Assembly: GCA_021234155.1 (NCBI GenBank)
Contig: JAJEKV010000110.1
Span: 314,187 to 378,186 of the forward strand
Length of the DNA: 64,000 bases
Source of the DNA: Isoetes taiwanensis
Taxonomy: Eukaryota; Streptophyta; Lycopodiopsida; Isoetales; Isoetaceae
Reading direction: 5' to 3'
The notes below the pieces were generated by a model. That model did not search any database. It was not told where the DNA came from and was given only the letters and a program-made list of their open reading frames with translations. Position numbers and translations under genes: made by a program. This document shows, in pieces, positions 37,204 to 51,100 of this stretch (the first letter of the stretch is position 1; each line of letters begins with the position of its first letter).

Positions 37204-37632
37204 ATGATAGATCTGGGCTCTGGGGCCCTTGCAATCGCACGGAGGCTCGCCCTCTTATCTAATCACTTCAAGAATGCAGTACATGCATTGATCGAGAGTG
37301 AATCTCGCATTCGTCAGCTCGAGATTCAAAATGAGGAGCTGCGTTTCTTAGTGGTTAGCCTCTATGCCCGGATGCCCCAACACGAACCACTACCACAAAG
37401 CGATAACGATGCAATGGAGATGGCTCAACCAATGGAACCACTACCGCAGCGCTATACGATGCATTGGAGGTTCAACAGAGCAAGGCGGGGAGCAGAGCAG
37501 AGCGAGGAGGTGGAGGTGGAGCAGACGGGGGTGGTGGAGCTAGAGCCTGGTGTTTTTGCTGGGGTTTTACCAGAAGAATTCACTATGCCCTGCAATGGAA
37601 ATGGGAGTATCGATAGCCCAGCTACTCAGTAG
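37204..37632 (+). CDS. Uncharacterised 142-residue protein with short coiled coil
   Basis: An uninterrupted frame starts at an ATG at 37204 and ends with TAG at 37632. Residues about 25-55 (IESESRIRQLEIQNEELRFL) form a heptad-like coiled coil, followed by a Pro/Gln-rich linker in which PLPQ occurs twice, and an acidic Glu/Val-rich tail near residue 100. The local GC content is higher than in the flanks. A polyadenylation-like AATGAATA lies about 80 bp downstream. It resembles small plant or retroelement-associated coiled-coil proteins, but no family is recognised. Position between the promoter block and the methyltransferase-like exons of copy 3 suggests it may be an exon of, or passenger in, the module. 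Confidence 0.4.
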   Translation: MIDLGSGALAIARRLALLSNHFKNAVHALIESESRIRQLEIQNEELRFLVVSLYARMPQHEPLPQSDNDAMEMAQPMEPLPQRYTMHWRFNRARRGAEQSEEVEVEQTGVVELEPGVFAGVLPEEFTMPCNGNGSIDSPATQ

Positions 37633-38477
37633 ACTGGGCTTGAAACAGTAGTCTGGGATTTTGTCTGGTTTATCCAGTTTATCCAGATTATATACAATTG
37701 TAATCTTTTTCCAATGAATACAACAAATTTTGTCTACTTCTATATTTCTACAATGTAATACATGTTACATACCTTTTTAAGCGGTTTCTTGGCCATGCAA
37801 CAAATGTTCCAACACTTTCTCCAACTGTATCCCCACGGGTGTCTCTGCGAGGTAAAGCTTCATCCATAGCGTGATTAATCCATCAGAACTTCGGACATAC
37901 TTATCCCCGGCGGAATTCCATGACAGTTTCTCGATCGGATCGATGGAGTCGATCTTGCATAATCCTACTTTCCTTTTCTCGATTTGTAGTTAACATGAAA
38001 CATTCATCTTCGATTAATCGCTGAGAAAATTGCTATTGAGACACCTACTATTGGAAATTAATGTTCAAGCTATTGGAATGAGATGAGTACCGAATTCAGT
38101 AGCCATTCTTGAGAAGCTGATTTGAGTCTCGAAGCTGATTTGAGAAGTGAAGGCGCTATGGAAACTCGGCGGTCGGGAAAATTGAATTAGAAGAAAGATT
38201 AGGTTAACTACGTTTTAGGCGGGATAAATTTGGTGGGATTTTAAAAACTTAATGAAAGAAGTCGGTGGACGGGTCTTCATCATTATTATTTGTATGTGTC
38301 AAGAATATTTCAAAAACTGCATTTTGTGTTTTCTTGAAATTCAAATTTCTCTATTTCTCGTCTGGTAGAAAAAGCTATTTCTTCGAAAGACTCCGAAAGG
38401 CCAGATATCGAAGCGACCTTCCGACTGCTGTTACTAGGCGACTCGGAGATGTCTTCTAAAAGCGAATCGAGGTCGAG
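37633..38477. other. Spacer, no clear gene
   Basis: AT-rich with a single weak plus-strand coding-like run (38370-38477). The minus-strand frame 38310-38576 is probably a shadow of the plus-strand exon starting near 38478. Confidence 0.4.
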
Positions 38478-38913
38478 AGGCGGGTAAGGAGAGGAAGCGG
38501 TGGAAGAGGAATCTCTAAACCCGGCTCTTCTCAAGTTTGAGAGGGCGTTGATCGTAGAATACCACGTAGAATACACGAGTAACCCTATTCAAGGTATTTA
38601 ATTTGCCACAGAATACACACTGTGTGGAGAGTATTATGCTTGCATGAATTTGAGATATTTCCTTGCCTTCAGATAATATGCTTTGCATGAGTTTGAGTTA
38701 TTATGCTTTGCATGAATTTTAAGTATTAACATCAGTTAATGCTCTGATTGTCCGTTCTGTAGAACATAATTTTGCTCTGTTTTATATATAGAATATAGCG
38801 GTGTTAGACAGTTGGAGATATGGATTCATGAAGGGTATGTAGCTTAAAATGTGGATGCAAAATAATTTAGTTTCAAATTAACGCATAGCATGGTCAATAA
38901 TAGGAGATACCAA

Positions 38914-38964
38914 CACGCCAAGCGTGATTTGTACTAATTTAGGTTTAAATGCACGCCAAGCGTG
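38914..38964. repeat. Two CACGCCAAGCGTG palindromes in an intron
   Basis: Identical 13-base palindromes at 38914-38926 and 38952-38964 lie between the GTATTT donor near 38595 and the TTTGCAG acceptor at 39012. The same sequence occurs at 15829 and 18565. Confidence 0.9.
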
Positions 38965-40175
38965 ATCTCTTGTTCTGAAAAGTACTCTAAAAAGTGCTCA
39001 TCTTCATTTGCAGTGCTCAAGAGGAAGAAAACCCCTACTAATTCGGGTTCTAATCCTGCCAAGAAAGCAAGGGCAGACGACCCAGATGCAGTACCATATG
39101 ATCTCACCTTAGATGATGAAGGGCCGATTCTTATAGCAACCACTGACCCTGCCTGCCCTGAAGAGGAAATGGACGAGGGTGACGTTGACCTTGCCAAGAC
39201 AAATGGCAAGCTCGACTTAACTCTCTTCGAGGAGGAAAAGGAAGCGGAACAAGATGGCCAAACAAGGGATCCTAATCTCTTGTGAGGAAGAGGATGACAC
39301 CAAGCGCAAATTGCTCTTGGAGATTACACGTAAGTTAAGAAAGATTTGCTCGGACTTACTCTTTGTAGAGAGCTCGCATACAAGGATACGTTCATGAAGA
39401 CAGATGTGAAGCGGTGAGGCGTGTTTTAAGTATGGTTGGCCAACCAATGTAGCGATTACGCCAATATCTATTTGCCAAGGGGTTCTGGTATGCGTAGAGG
39501 CATGTTCACTAAACCGACACCAAGTCACTATTTGCAGCAAGCTAGGGAATTAGCTGACTTGAAAGCTTCTAAAAGGGTCCTAGATCTAGGGAAGAATGTT
39601 CAACCTGCAGTTGTCGAAGGCATGGAGGCTTCTGTTTTTGAGAATGAACAGACAGAGTGGCGCAGACTAGAGGCCATGAACAATTTGAATAAGTATGGCC
39701 CGACCATTATCCATTGGGTCTTAAGGAAACTTTTGCGATCCATGTGAAGTCCCTCATCCGTTCACCAAGCTCCATTTATGTTAGCGGGAGATATGATCCA
39801 AAGACATGCCATGGAGATTGTTGAGCAGCATGATTAGTAATCCAGGTCAAATGCCTATGCCAGCGGATGTGCTACCTTGGGATATGATCTCGAACAAGCC
39901 TGCTGTGTGGACGAACGTCCAGGAGCTATTATCAAGTGATGATATTAAATATGTCATCATCGACGGGCAAAGATTCCGTTGAGGCACAAAAGGCCATCAT
40001 CAAAGGCGAGAACAAACAGCCAAAAAGTGTTCTACAATCACTATGCATATAGGAGGTGTCGATCTTGGATGCCAATACTTCACCTGCAGATTTGGTCGAG
40101 ATTAGTGCAACTTTGAATGAAATGGGAAGACATTTCTATACAAAAGGTAATCAACCTGGTTTCATAAATTGTATT

Positions 40176-40440
40176 CACGCCAGCGTGCTTTCAAATCAAA
40201 CCAATTCACGCCAGCGTGTTTTGAAATCAATCGAATTCCACGCCGAGGCGTGTTTTCAAGTCAACCAATTGATTTGAAAAACGCCGGGCGTGAATTGATT
40301 GATTTGAAAACACGCCCGGGCGTGAATTGGTTTGATTTGAAAGCACACCGGTGTGAATTGCATTAGTAACTTTATTCATTTCACGCCCGGGCATGATTTT
40401 TCTCTTCATCAATTCTATTCAAATCGCCCGGCGTGTTTCT
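40176..40440. repeat. Dense array of CACGCC..GGCGTG palindromes in an intron
   Basis: Sites at about 40176, 40207, 40239, 40281, 40311, 40344, 40382 and 40424, spaced roughly 30-40 bp. Most are flanked by AATT on one side and TTTGAAA.CAA on the other. The flank order flips between the first three and the following sites, so the array itself is an inverted arrangement. It lies inside the intron 40147-40475. Confidence 0.9.
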
Positions 40441-42060
40441 ATTCTATGATACCGATTCAATGTCCGTACTATTGCAGTCCATACGTTGAACAACCGCGCC
40501 ACGCCAATCAACGATGGGTGGAATATGGCTGCCCATTGCCCACCGCATTGGCGCGGGTCAAAGTCCGAGGCATTCAAGCTGCTGGAGCGGACTCGTCGCA
40601 GAGACAATTATACAGAGAAGAAGAAGACCGCAAGAAAATCAAAGAAAAAGGTGGTGATGACATTGCGGATCCTTCCGAAAGCTCATCCAAAGCAGTCGGG
40701 ACCAACGGACTTCGTATAAGATTGTGTTTTGTAAGGAGGCAAAGATGGCTCAAGTGGAATGAATGCGGGACGCGCTTATGCACAAGGGAAGCTGCCGGAT
40801 ACTATGGGTAGGGTGCCTCCTGTTGATGTAAGCATCTTTGACTTGAATGTGACAGAGATGAGAAAGACTCGGGGGCTAGACGACGCCGAGACCATTTGGG
40901 TTTTAGACCGGTGCTTAAAGAAGGAAGTCTTATACAAGAAGGGTGCTTTCACCAAGGATAGGATGTCCGTTGCTGAGTGCTGCAATCATGTAAAGGATGT
41001 ATGCGTACAATGAAGTCAATTTGTAGGAGCTGAGTTACAAAGGCTATCGGGGATGTGGCATTATCCGAAATTGGATTCTTTGGACAAATACAAGGTCAAG
41101 AATGATGACATCAAGAAGTTTGTATTCGGTCAAAGGACTTCCTAAAGAATTGGAAGGCTAAAAATACAAAACATAAGGAGACTCTACCCCTAAGGTAATC
41201 TGGCTGAGTTGAGAAGAAAAGTGGCCCTTGTGAAGAAGATTACTAGAGAAGACGACACATCGTCCAAATTAGGTCTCCATTGGGTACAAAGGTCTCTTGC
41301 CGATTCAACCGACCTTAAAAATATATCACTCTTTGTGTTGGACAAAGGGGTGGGAGAGGAGATATGGGCATGAACCGAAGGACTACGGTAGCTTCTTTAC
41401 CACCTGTATAGGATTGACAACCGAGAGGTCCTTCACTATTGTCATCGTTTGTCCTTGGTGAGTCACATCTCGCATGCACTATCTGGCTGCTCATGATGGA
41501 GTGCCTCAAAGTTATTAGGGAGGGATGCCTAATATATGATGTTAAGGATAATGAGCCGCATAACGTAACGGAAGATGGCACATGTGATCTTTATTATGAT
41601 ATCCATGTCGCCGACGAGGAATATGATATTGCTAAGGCCAAGGGTGACAATAGCGGTGCATGGGAATGTTTTTTCTTCTAGATGATCCGGACTTAAGAAC
41701 TATATTCTTTCATACGGATCGGGATCGGTCGAAGGATGAGTCAAGAGGATGAGGATCGGGACCCCCTCCTAAGTGGGGAAATCAAGCACGAGCTACAAAC
41801 TAAGGAGAAGGGCCCTTAAATAAAAATGGATTTCCCAGATATGGCTGCTTACCTCGTCGAGGCATTTGCTCCAATTGATACAACCCGCTTGGAGCTTCAT
41901 GTTGGAGGTTATATTGCCCGAGAGGCTCTTATGGGTGCAAGAAGATGTGCCTTTGCTTTGTGAGTGATGAGCGGGCCAAAGACTTTCTTGAACCATTCCT
42001 CATGCATGTGCTTGCCAAGTCTCCTAAAGGCCCTTATGGCAACCTGAAATCATCGCAATC

Positions 42061-42695
42061 AAAAGTCTCGTAGACTTGTCCAATTCGAAAAGTGGACGTT
42101 GCTCCCGGAGAGGGAACTAGTAATCAGCACCGATAAGGAAAGCAAAGAATGAACAAATAGCTGCTAAACTGGTTGCTCAAAGTCTTTGTGATGGCGGCGA
42201 ACTTAGGGAATATCCTTGCCCACATTGCGGGTGATGCAAGCAACAATAGAGTAGATTCACGGGTTAACAATGAAATAATTGATGTGGAAACCTAAAAATG
42301 AAGGCAATGAAGGCGGCTCTAGTGATTCCACGTGTTTGCCAAATCAATAGTAAAATAATGTCGGTTGTGAAGGACGCAGCGGAACTAATAGAAAATAACA
42401 ATTCTAACAAATGAAGAAGACGAAGATTAAGGGTGGCGGAGGGGAGAAATGACGATGACGGCAAACAAAACCCGAAGATGATAGGTATGGCCTTGCCCAC
42501 GAAATAGCGCCGCCGCGTGATTTAATTTGTATTACCTTTGAATTAAATCGCGCCAAGCGTGCTTTGATTATTTTTCGTTGTCAAACTAAATCACGCCCGA
42601 GCGATTTGGTTATGACTATTTCAAATCATGCTTGGCGCGTTTGTATTGTTTGTGTTATCGTATCTTGTGACCCGGATACATGTTTGATGTTTCAG
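42061..42695 (+). other. Linker to the HAD-like gene, with palindrome remnants
   Basis: Mutated palindromes of the CACGCC family occur at about 42508, 42549, 42591 and 42627, then a TTTCAG acceptor at 42695. Short acidic frames here are not assignable. It is probably the C-terminal tail and an intron of the broken gene. Confidence 0.4.
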
Positions 42696-43185
42696 CCTCC
42701 ATTGCGTTTCTAAGAAGGTTGTGGTGTTCGACCTAAACGGAGTCCTTTGCAAGACTTTTCCGAAAAATAAAGTGGCTAGAGAACGGTTTCATCGGACACC
42801 GGTAGAATCAAACACCAAGTGGATCTATCGCCGCACTTGAAGGAGATGCTAGACGAGGCATTCAGGTTATTTCGAAGTTGGTATTTGGTCATCCATGAAA
42901 CTAAGGAACATCAAGGATACTTTGGAGGCACCGGGGAAATGCGTAGAAATTGGTTGACCCTTTGGGATCGAACAAATGTGTGAAGTTCACTAATCCCAAG
43001 GATCCAACAGAACAAGCCTATCTTCATCAAACACTTGAGTAACATGATGGGCCGAACTTGGTATCGAGAATAAGGATGATATAATCATAGTGGATGATGA
43101 TGCTCTCAAATGCTTCTACAATCAAACACAGCCCCGAATCCACCATCTTACGATCCAAAAACTTTGGGATGATGATTTTTGGTGA
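42696..43185 (+). pseudogene. FCP1/HAD phosphatase-like gene, module copy 3
   Basis: After the TTTCAG acceptor, KKVVVFDLNGVLCKTF (from 42712) is HAD motif I in the same D.N.G form as the copy at 8906-9937. It is followed in other frames by GIWSSMKLRNIKDTLE (motif II, about 42883-42930) and DDIIIVDDDALKCFYNQ (late acidic motif, about 43075-43125), which matches TIIIDDITYKCYHN of the other copy. A TGA closes at 43185. At least three frameshifts disrupt it. It is directly downstream of, and co-oriented with, the methyltransferase-like gene. Confidence 0.6.
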
Positions 43186-44978
43186 AGTTTGTGTCTATTA
43201 TGCATAATTTGGCTATGGGGATGATGGTGGGTGAAGTGTTAGATTCGCACCAACTGGATAGAACGGTGACATGGAACCACACCTTGTTAAATACGTGGAA
43301 AAACATGGATTGATCCCTTAATGTTTTATTGGAATATATGATATTTTTGTATGATATTTGTGCCATGTATCGATAATTTCGAGTCTGGAATTGCCTCGCA
43401 AATAATGCAATTTGTTATTATCAAACCTAATATTATCATCTATTGAGCAAGCAATATTTGTCTCATCTATGTTAGCAACTTGCTCTTCATTTCTGCATAT
43501 TTCAATTCGCATATGAAAAGTCACACGTGAATCGCAACCTTATGTTATTTTTGAAGTCCAAAAAAAAAGATTAAAAAAAACAAAAACCCCCTAGAAGACA
43601 ATAGCAGGTTGGCGTGATTTTGGAGTTGACATAATCCCAATTTAATTGGATGATGGTTGTAATCACATGTACCTTTTGGCTCTTCAATCATTACCAGTTT
43701 CCTGCTAATGTTTTGATGGTTGGCTGCAGGTACGAATTACTCTCCTTCCCTTGTCGCTCTATTGCTTATTTGGTGTTTGGTTGGTAGAAGGTATTCAAAC
43801 TGGAGTTGCTGGATTTTACCAAAGGGATGAACAGAAAATGTGTTGTGACAAAAAAGAGGGAGCATACACCTTGCTTTACCATCATTTTATAAGTTTACTT
43901 AAGTTGTCTCTATTTCTACTATAATATACTCTATATGAAGACTACCTAAACAGTGTTAATCTTGAGAAAGTCTGGCCAGATTTTATGTAACCAGGCATAT
44001 TTTGCTTCCACAGGTTTTGCACTAAGTTTTGCATAAGTTCATCCATTATTACAGCCATATAACAGACTTAATACAGGGGTTACATTTAATGAAAGCTCTG
44101 TTCTGACTTTTTCCATCATATCAATGAATAGACATGGGTTGTTATTTCAGGTTTTTATAGTATGTCAATGGGTAAGTACTCTTGCAAGATTAAGTTCACA
44201 TTGTGTATGATATTCTGAATAAAGGTTTGTTCTACATAAGATAGTATGAAAAATGATTACAGGTCTGCATTCTAACTTATTTGGTCAATCTAAGTGTTGC
44301 CCCTGTTCTACAGAACCATGGCTATATTTTTACTGTATTATACAATGAGAAAGATCTTCATTTTACATCTTAAGGGTCAGATTGTTAATATAACAGGTAT
44401 GTATTATAAACGTTATGTATGATCATGAAGATCATGAAATGTTAAGATCTAATTAAAAAACCTGGTATTACAAATGCGTGATGGGTCCACATAAGACATG
44501 CATATCATAAGTTTTCAGGCCAGAATATATATGTATTTTATAAATCTTCTGGCTACTGGTTGCACAAAATGTCTTTCCTTCTATAATGACTTTAAAGAAT
44601 AAATACTACTTATTTGGTAATTAAATATGCATCTTGAGTTATCGAGAGTTTCTTCTGTCTTGTTTTTAATATGGAAGATATACTATGGTTTGTTTAAAGG
44701 ATTTTTGAAAGAAACTAAGGAATTAGAGTACCATCGAAGACTGCCTAGGCTTTGTATGGGTTGATCATGCTGAATAAGGTTGACTTATTCGGACGTTAAC
44801 TCTAGCTAGGCTTTTGTCTAAAGCTAGGATTTGCCGGCTTTTTTTCTTGATACTTGAACTCACTGGTCTTACTGGTGATGCTATTTTCCTTCAGTAAAGA
44901 GGGAATTCTAGGCTTTGTTAATACGTATTTCTGGAACTAACCATTACCGATTTGTTATTTTAAACGTTCATGTATTAG
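43186..44978. other. Gene-empty AT-rich stretch
   Basis: No coding region is supported. Positions 43604-43660 carry, in reverse, a copy of the dispersed motif ATCCAATTAAATTGGG.TTATGTC. The remainder looks like intron sequence before the exon-like block at 44979. Confidence 0.45.
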
Positions 44979-46235
44979 GAATACACAGAACTTTCAGATG
45001 ATGAAGGGTTTAAAATGGTTCTGCCCACATGGAACAAAGAACTCACTGCTCTTGGTTATGCCGAGGGTAACATGGAATGCCCATCAACGCCGTACAAACC
45101 CTGATATGTTGCATCAAAGATAAAAAGGTACACGAACATATACAAGTTAGAGAAAGCCTGAGGGGACCTGGAGAGTTCTCTTGCATATCACATATGGGTT
45201 TCAGTGAATGGTTAAAATAGGTCCCTGTCATTAACAGAAATAGTGACACTTTGGAGAACATTGTCAACTGTATTGACAGCATGTATGAAGCTCTACCAGA
45301 CCTCATATACCAATGGACTCAAGAGGAAGATAAAAGCAATAAGCAATTTATTGCTGGCCTGACAGCACTGGAAAAGGCCAATGAAATTAAAAAATTAACA
45401 TTTGAAGAGAGCCTAAATGTTGATGTTGATGAAGAAGAAGACCCATTTGGAGAAAACCTGCTCTCAGAAAAGGACAAAGAAACTCTTAAAAGCAGGACCA
45501 CAGGAGGTAATAAGATTGACAAAGATGATTTTAGCTTCAATCTGGCTAACTGTCACAGGTTCCCTATCATACCACAAAGGATCGTGGAAAGCTATTCAGT
45601 GTTATACAATCAAGGTATTTGGAGATCCAAGAACTTTGGAGCATTGGCACCCATTACAGAAGAAGCATGGATTACTCTTGGAAACATTAAGCTCAATTAT
45701 CAGCTACTAGGGCCGCTGCCTACAAGACGGAGAAACTTGTCATACTAGAGAGAGTCAAATTTCGGATAGATCACAGGTTTTTTGACAAGACTTGTGATAA
45801 AACAGAGTTTATATACATCAATCAGAAAGGGCACATGGCATATCCAAGCGAAACAAGAGGAGACTTTTATCTTAAACGAATATGGAGAACATTCTGCCCA
45901 TATTTCAAATGCATCTAGGAGCCTACTAGGGGTAATGTCAATACCAAAAAATGTAAGGATAATATGACATAGCTTGATCAGGCTATTTGGTATATGTTTA
46001 ACAATCTTGATGAAATTTACCCGGATATGACTGTTGCTGGCCAAATGGTAGCCTTCAGGACCTGCATCAAAACTACTCTGAAATCCAGTGTCATGGCCTT
46101 TCTTTCCTATTTAGTAGCCAGACGTATGCTTATAGATATGGCACTCCAATTGGCAACAGACCCTTGGGCAGATTTTAAACTGAGCAGGCCTAAGTGCATG
46201 CTAGTTGACATATGTGAGAAGACTTTTGTTGGTTG
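44979..46235 (+). pseudogene. Unrecognised broken gene
   Basis: After a TTAG acceptor the sequence is open through ELSDDEGFKMVLPTWNKEL. A long frame 45251-45748 then reads NCIDSMYEALPDLIYQW, an acidic stretch, and CHRFPIIPQRIVESY. The frame changes near 45720 to LVILERVKFRIDHRFFDKT and YLKRIWRTFCPYFKC, and 45994-46236 continues with YMFNNLDEIYPDMTVAGQM to the stop. Composition is clearly coding and hydrophobicity is that of a soluble protein, but I do not recognise the family. A TE-encoded protein is likely, given the neighbourhood. Confidence 0.45.
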
Positions 46236-47547
<1,312 letters not shown>

Positions 47548-48128
47548 TTGATGAAGAGCCGGTGGATGTTTTGGTGGTGGGTGGATGCCATGCCGATCAA
47601 TGTCCATGTACTGTTTATGAGCCTCTTCAATTTGCTCTTGCGATCTCTGAATTTCAGCCAGACTCAACAATTGGCGATCAGAGACTGAGATGAGGGAGCT
47701 GCAACTAGGGGGGGAGGCACGGGGGTGTGAGAGACATCCATTGAAGTGTGAGCTGATCTAGGAGCATGGAATGCCGGAGGAGCAGATGGAAGGCCCTATT
47801 GGTGAACCCTGCGATATTGAGCAAAGAGAGGGGCTTCAGGAAACATGAGAGCTAGCTTAGGACCATTCAATAAGGACAGCTTAAACGGAAAGAACATGGG
47901 CCCGTGGAGAATAATTGTTTGAGGCAAATCATGATGAATGGGCCTTGCAACATAAATCTTAGTGATGCCATTGGTTATGGAGTGTTGCAAATGGAGTCCA
48001 ATCTCATTAACAATGGCACAAATAAACTTGGAATCTAGTAGCTCTGGAGGAAAACTTCAATAGCAAACCAGAAGGGAGCACGTAAGGCATCTGGCTTAGC
48101 TGAAAAGGATCCAGGAATATACTGCTGA

Positions 48129-51100
48129 TCTTTATATTATAATGTTATAGTGCAAGTAATGGACCACGCCCTAGATCTAACGGCTTTTATTCGTTTGGCC
48201 CATTCGACGGTCCACATAATTTCTTGCGGTCCGATGCCGTGGATGCTTAGGGTAGAAGATCTCAAATCTCTGGTGGAGTTTTCCTTCGAGCCAGATGGAT
48301 GGGGAGTAGCTCATGTCTGGTTGTTTCCTTTGCCAGTTCCTAGCTTGAAGTTCTGCCCTGCAGGGCAACGTCTTGCTGAGAGGATTTTTGGGATGGAACA
48401 CCGCCCTGCCAGAATGGGTTTTGGGCAAGCGTAACAATATTTTCTGCAGCTCTTTGACCTTTGCCGCTATCCAGATGGCTGCAAGACAGACAATTCTGTA
48501 TGCCAAATTATCACTCCATGCCTATTTCTGTATGCCGCATTGCCAAAGTCGTGAGGTGAGGATCTGATCAAAATGTGTTAAGGTCTAGATTGTCGCTTCA
48601 TGTAAAACGTTCTTCAAACCCTAAAGCTCATGTATGGTACCTTCAACATTGGCTTCAGATGATTCCGGATACTGCAAATATTTTGTTCCATTTTACTGCA
48701 AGATTTTCTTAACCTTGACTAAGATTCAAACTGCTCGAAGAAGGCTTTTACTATGGATGCATTTGGATTCAAAACTGTAAGTATTGTTTATAATTATCTT
48801 CTTAAGTGAAAAAAGAATTTATCCATGAATTTTTCAAGTGACTTCTTAATTTCTGTGAAGCCTTACGTTTTTTGTTGAATCCTCATGCAACTTTGTAAGT
48901 ATGTTCTCTGCTGAAGACAATTTTGCTATTGCAGATCACATACGACATTTGAAGGGGGCTTTGTTGAAACTCATTGGGATTTGGAAGTTTTGCTCAAATA
49001 TGAAACTTGAGGTATGATTTCTTTGGAGTCTTGCATTTTCTTTTATAACAGAACCTCACAAAAACTAGTATTTTTTCAATCATTCAATCTTTCAATCTTT
49101 TTATGGTTAGTTGAATTGTGCAGGGTCAAACATATTGGAGAAATTGGAGTTGGACAAGTGAAAGCTCAATGTAAGTTTGTTCGCTTTCTTAAATTTTCAC
49201 TTCTCAAAAATCTTCTCTTTGATTGGACTAGACTATTGTAGGTTTTATGCTTCTTAGAGCTTTATGGTTTTTTCATGCAGGATATGGCAGATTTGAAATC
49301 TTGAAGGTCGTTGTCTTTGCATGCAGGTTTTAGAGATGAAGCTTTTATGAGATAAGGCTCTCGCATTAGATTTTGCTGCAAGGGGTTTCATCCAAATTTA
49401 GGTTTGCATGAGGTAATAAAGCACTGACAAAGCTTTACAATTCCATATTTTCTAAAAGTCAAGGATAGCCAGGATATTGCATTTTTGTTTTGATATTTCT
49501 ACTTTCACATGCCGTTTTGAATCATTTAATTCTGAAGCATTATATTATTTTAGGCAGAAGAATGCCCATGTTTCTTCTCTCCATCCCCTGCATTGGATAG
49601 ATAATGTAGTTCATCCGACTTTGTTCCAGTCACATAGAACTGATAGCTTAGGTTGCATTATGAAAATTGCTTAAAAGTTTAAAGATGTCAGTCTAGCAGG
49701 CCTTATCCAGTGTTATTCAAATTCGGCGAGATCTAGATTTATTATTCATCACAACATTAAAGCTATGAGATCATGACATTATCAGAATCATGGCAACTTT
49801 AGGCATAACAAGTTCAATGGGGAACGTATGGCATTATTTTCTTGCATAATAATTCGTGCTCTGTATTTGCGTGCTCTTTGCATGCATGAATTATGAAGGC
49901 AGTGCACTTTCTAAATTAAGCGGCGATCATCTCTAATTATATTCTGTTAGAAGGTATCATATATGCAAATTCTATATAGCATATATTCTGAAGGTAAATT
50001 GTTTTCTATGTTTTAATAGTTTATTATTTGTTTCTACAAGTTGACGTCAGCAATTCTGCTTGATAAGAGGACATTGGAAAATCATCTTACAACAGCGGTG
50101 CAGTTGGTTCTATGAGGCTCAATGTTGAAAATGCAAGTCTTAGCCCTACGAAACTCCATAATCTGAAGGATAAATTGTTTTCTATATTTTAATTGTTCAT
50201 TATTTGTTTCTATAGGTTGACATTAGCAAAAACAATGCTGGAAAATCACCTTGAAACATTAAACATTAAACATTAAATGCTACAAGTGACTTGATGTGAT
50301 TCCAGGCGACAAACAAAATTGTTGGAATTTTTCCTTTGGTCCGATTTATGTGTTCCTGTTTGTATTAGACAATGCATCCTAATTTTGGATGCACTTTGAA
50401 GTTATAAATGCAAAACCATTATACTCATTACAATGCTTAGGGCCTTTTCACCTTATATGCATTACAATGCATCCTCCTTTATAATCAATGAGTTGCTTCT
50501 TGGTACAAGTGAAGGCAAACCAATTTTTAGATGCTTCTTGGTAGAAAGGATGGCAAAGCAATAGAAACATAGCAAGGTTACTTTCATGCATTGTACCCAT
50601 ATGTAATTCCTCATATTGAAGATTGGAGTCGTATTGAAGATTGACTCCACACGACTTCACATTTTACAATCAAAGATATGCCCATTCACATGTCTACTCA
50701 CACTCATGCCCAATTTCATGTTTACATATACCATTCGCTACGATATTAAGGGTGGGTTCATATTGTTGCTAGGTCAGACAACAACATGACTTTGGCATAG
50801 ACAAGGGGTGATAGGGATATGTTATGCACAAAAAGGACAACAAGAGCAATAGTGTATCTCTCTACCTTGACCTTCTAAGTGCAAACAAGATAATCTTCTA
50901 AGTGCAAAGAGGGTACTTTACTTCAACATGAAAGAATATTATCGTTATAATTTGTCAGAGATTAAAGACTGGAGCAAGAGGAAAGAGACTACGTTATGAT
51001 GTTTCTAAAAACTATTCCAAAATTTCACTCAAGTCTTAGAGATTCTTATTGATTAAGGAAGAAATACTGAGCTAAAACCAATATCTTAGGGCATCTCATC

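Larger units (their letters stand above)
38478..42060 (+). pseudogene. ParB-like plus methyltransferase-like protein gene, module copy 3 (highly diverged)
   Basis: An exon near 38486-38600 (EEESLNPALLKFERALIVEY) ends at a GTATTT donor, and another starts after TTTGCAG at 39012 (LKRKKTPTNSGSNPAKKARA). Positional matches to copy 2 are LEAMNNLNKYGPTIIHWVL (about 39673), ADVLPWDMISNKPAVW to DDIKYVIIDGQRF (39857-39981), which corresponds to the ParB-like VVPFDP...GNHSICAAQ region, AHCPPHWRGSKSEAFK (about 40510), and YLVEAFAPID...GARRCAFAL (41850-41960), which corresponds to the methyltransferase motif I region. The intron 40147-40475 carries a palindrome array. Multiple frameshifts make it non-functional. 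Homology is too weak for certainty in single blocks, but the order is the same as in copy 2. Confidence 0.5.

Noticed and set aside
48150-48434. 94-residue protein at the Helitron 5' end
   Set aside because: No family resemblance, and it overlaps a minus-strand frame of similar length; possibly a captured fragment but unsupported.
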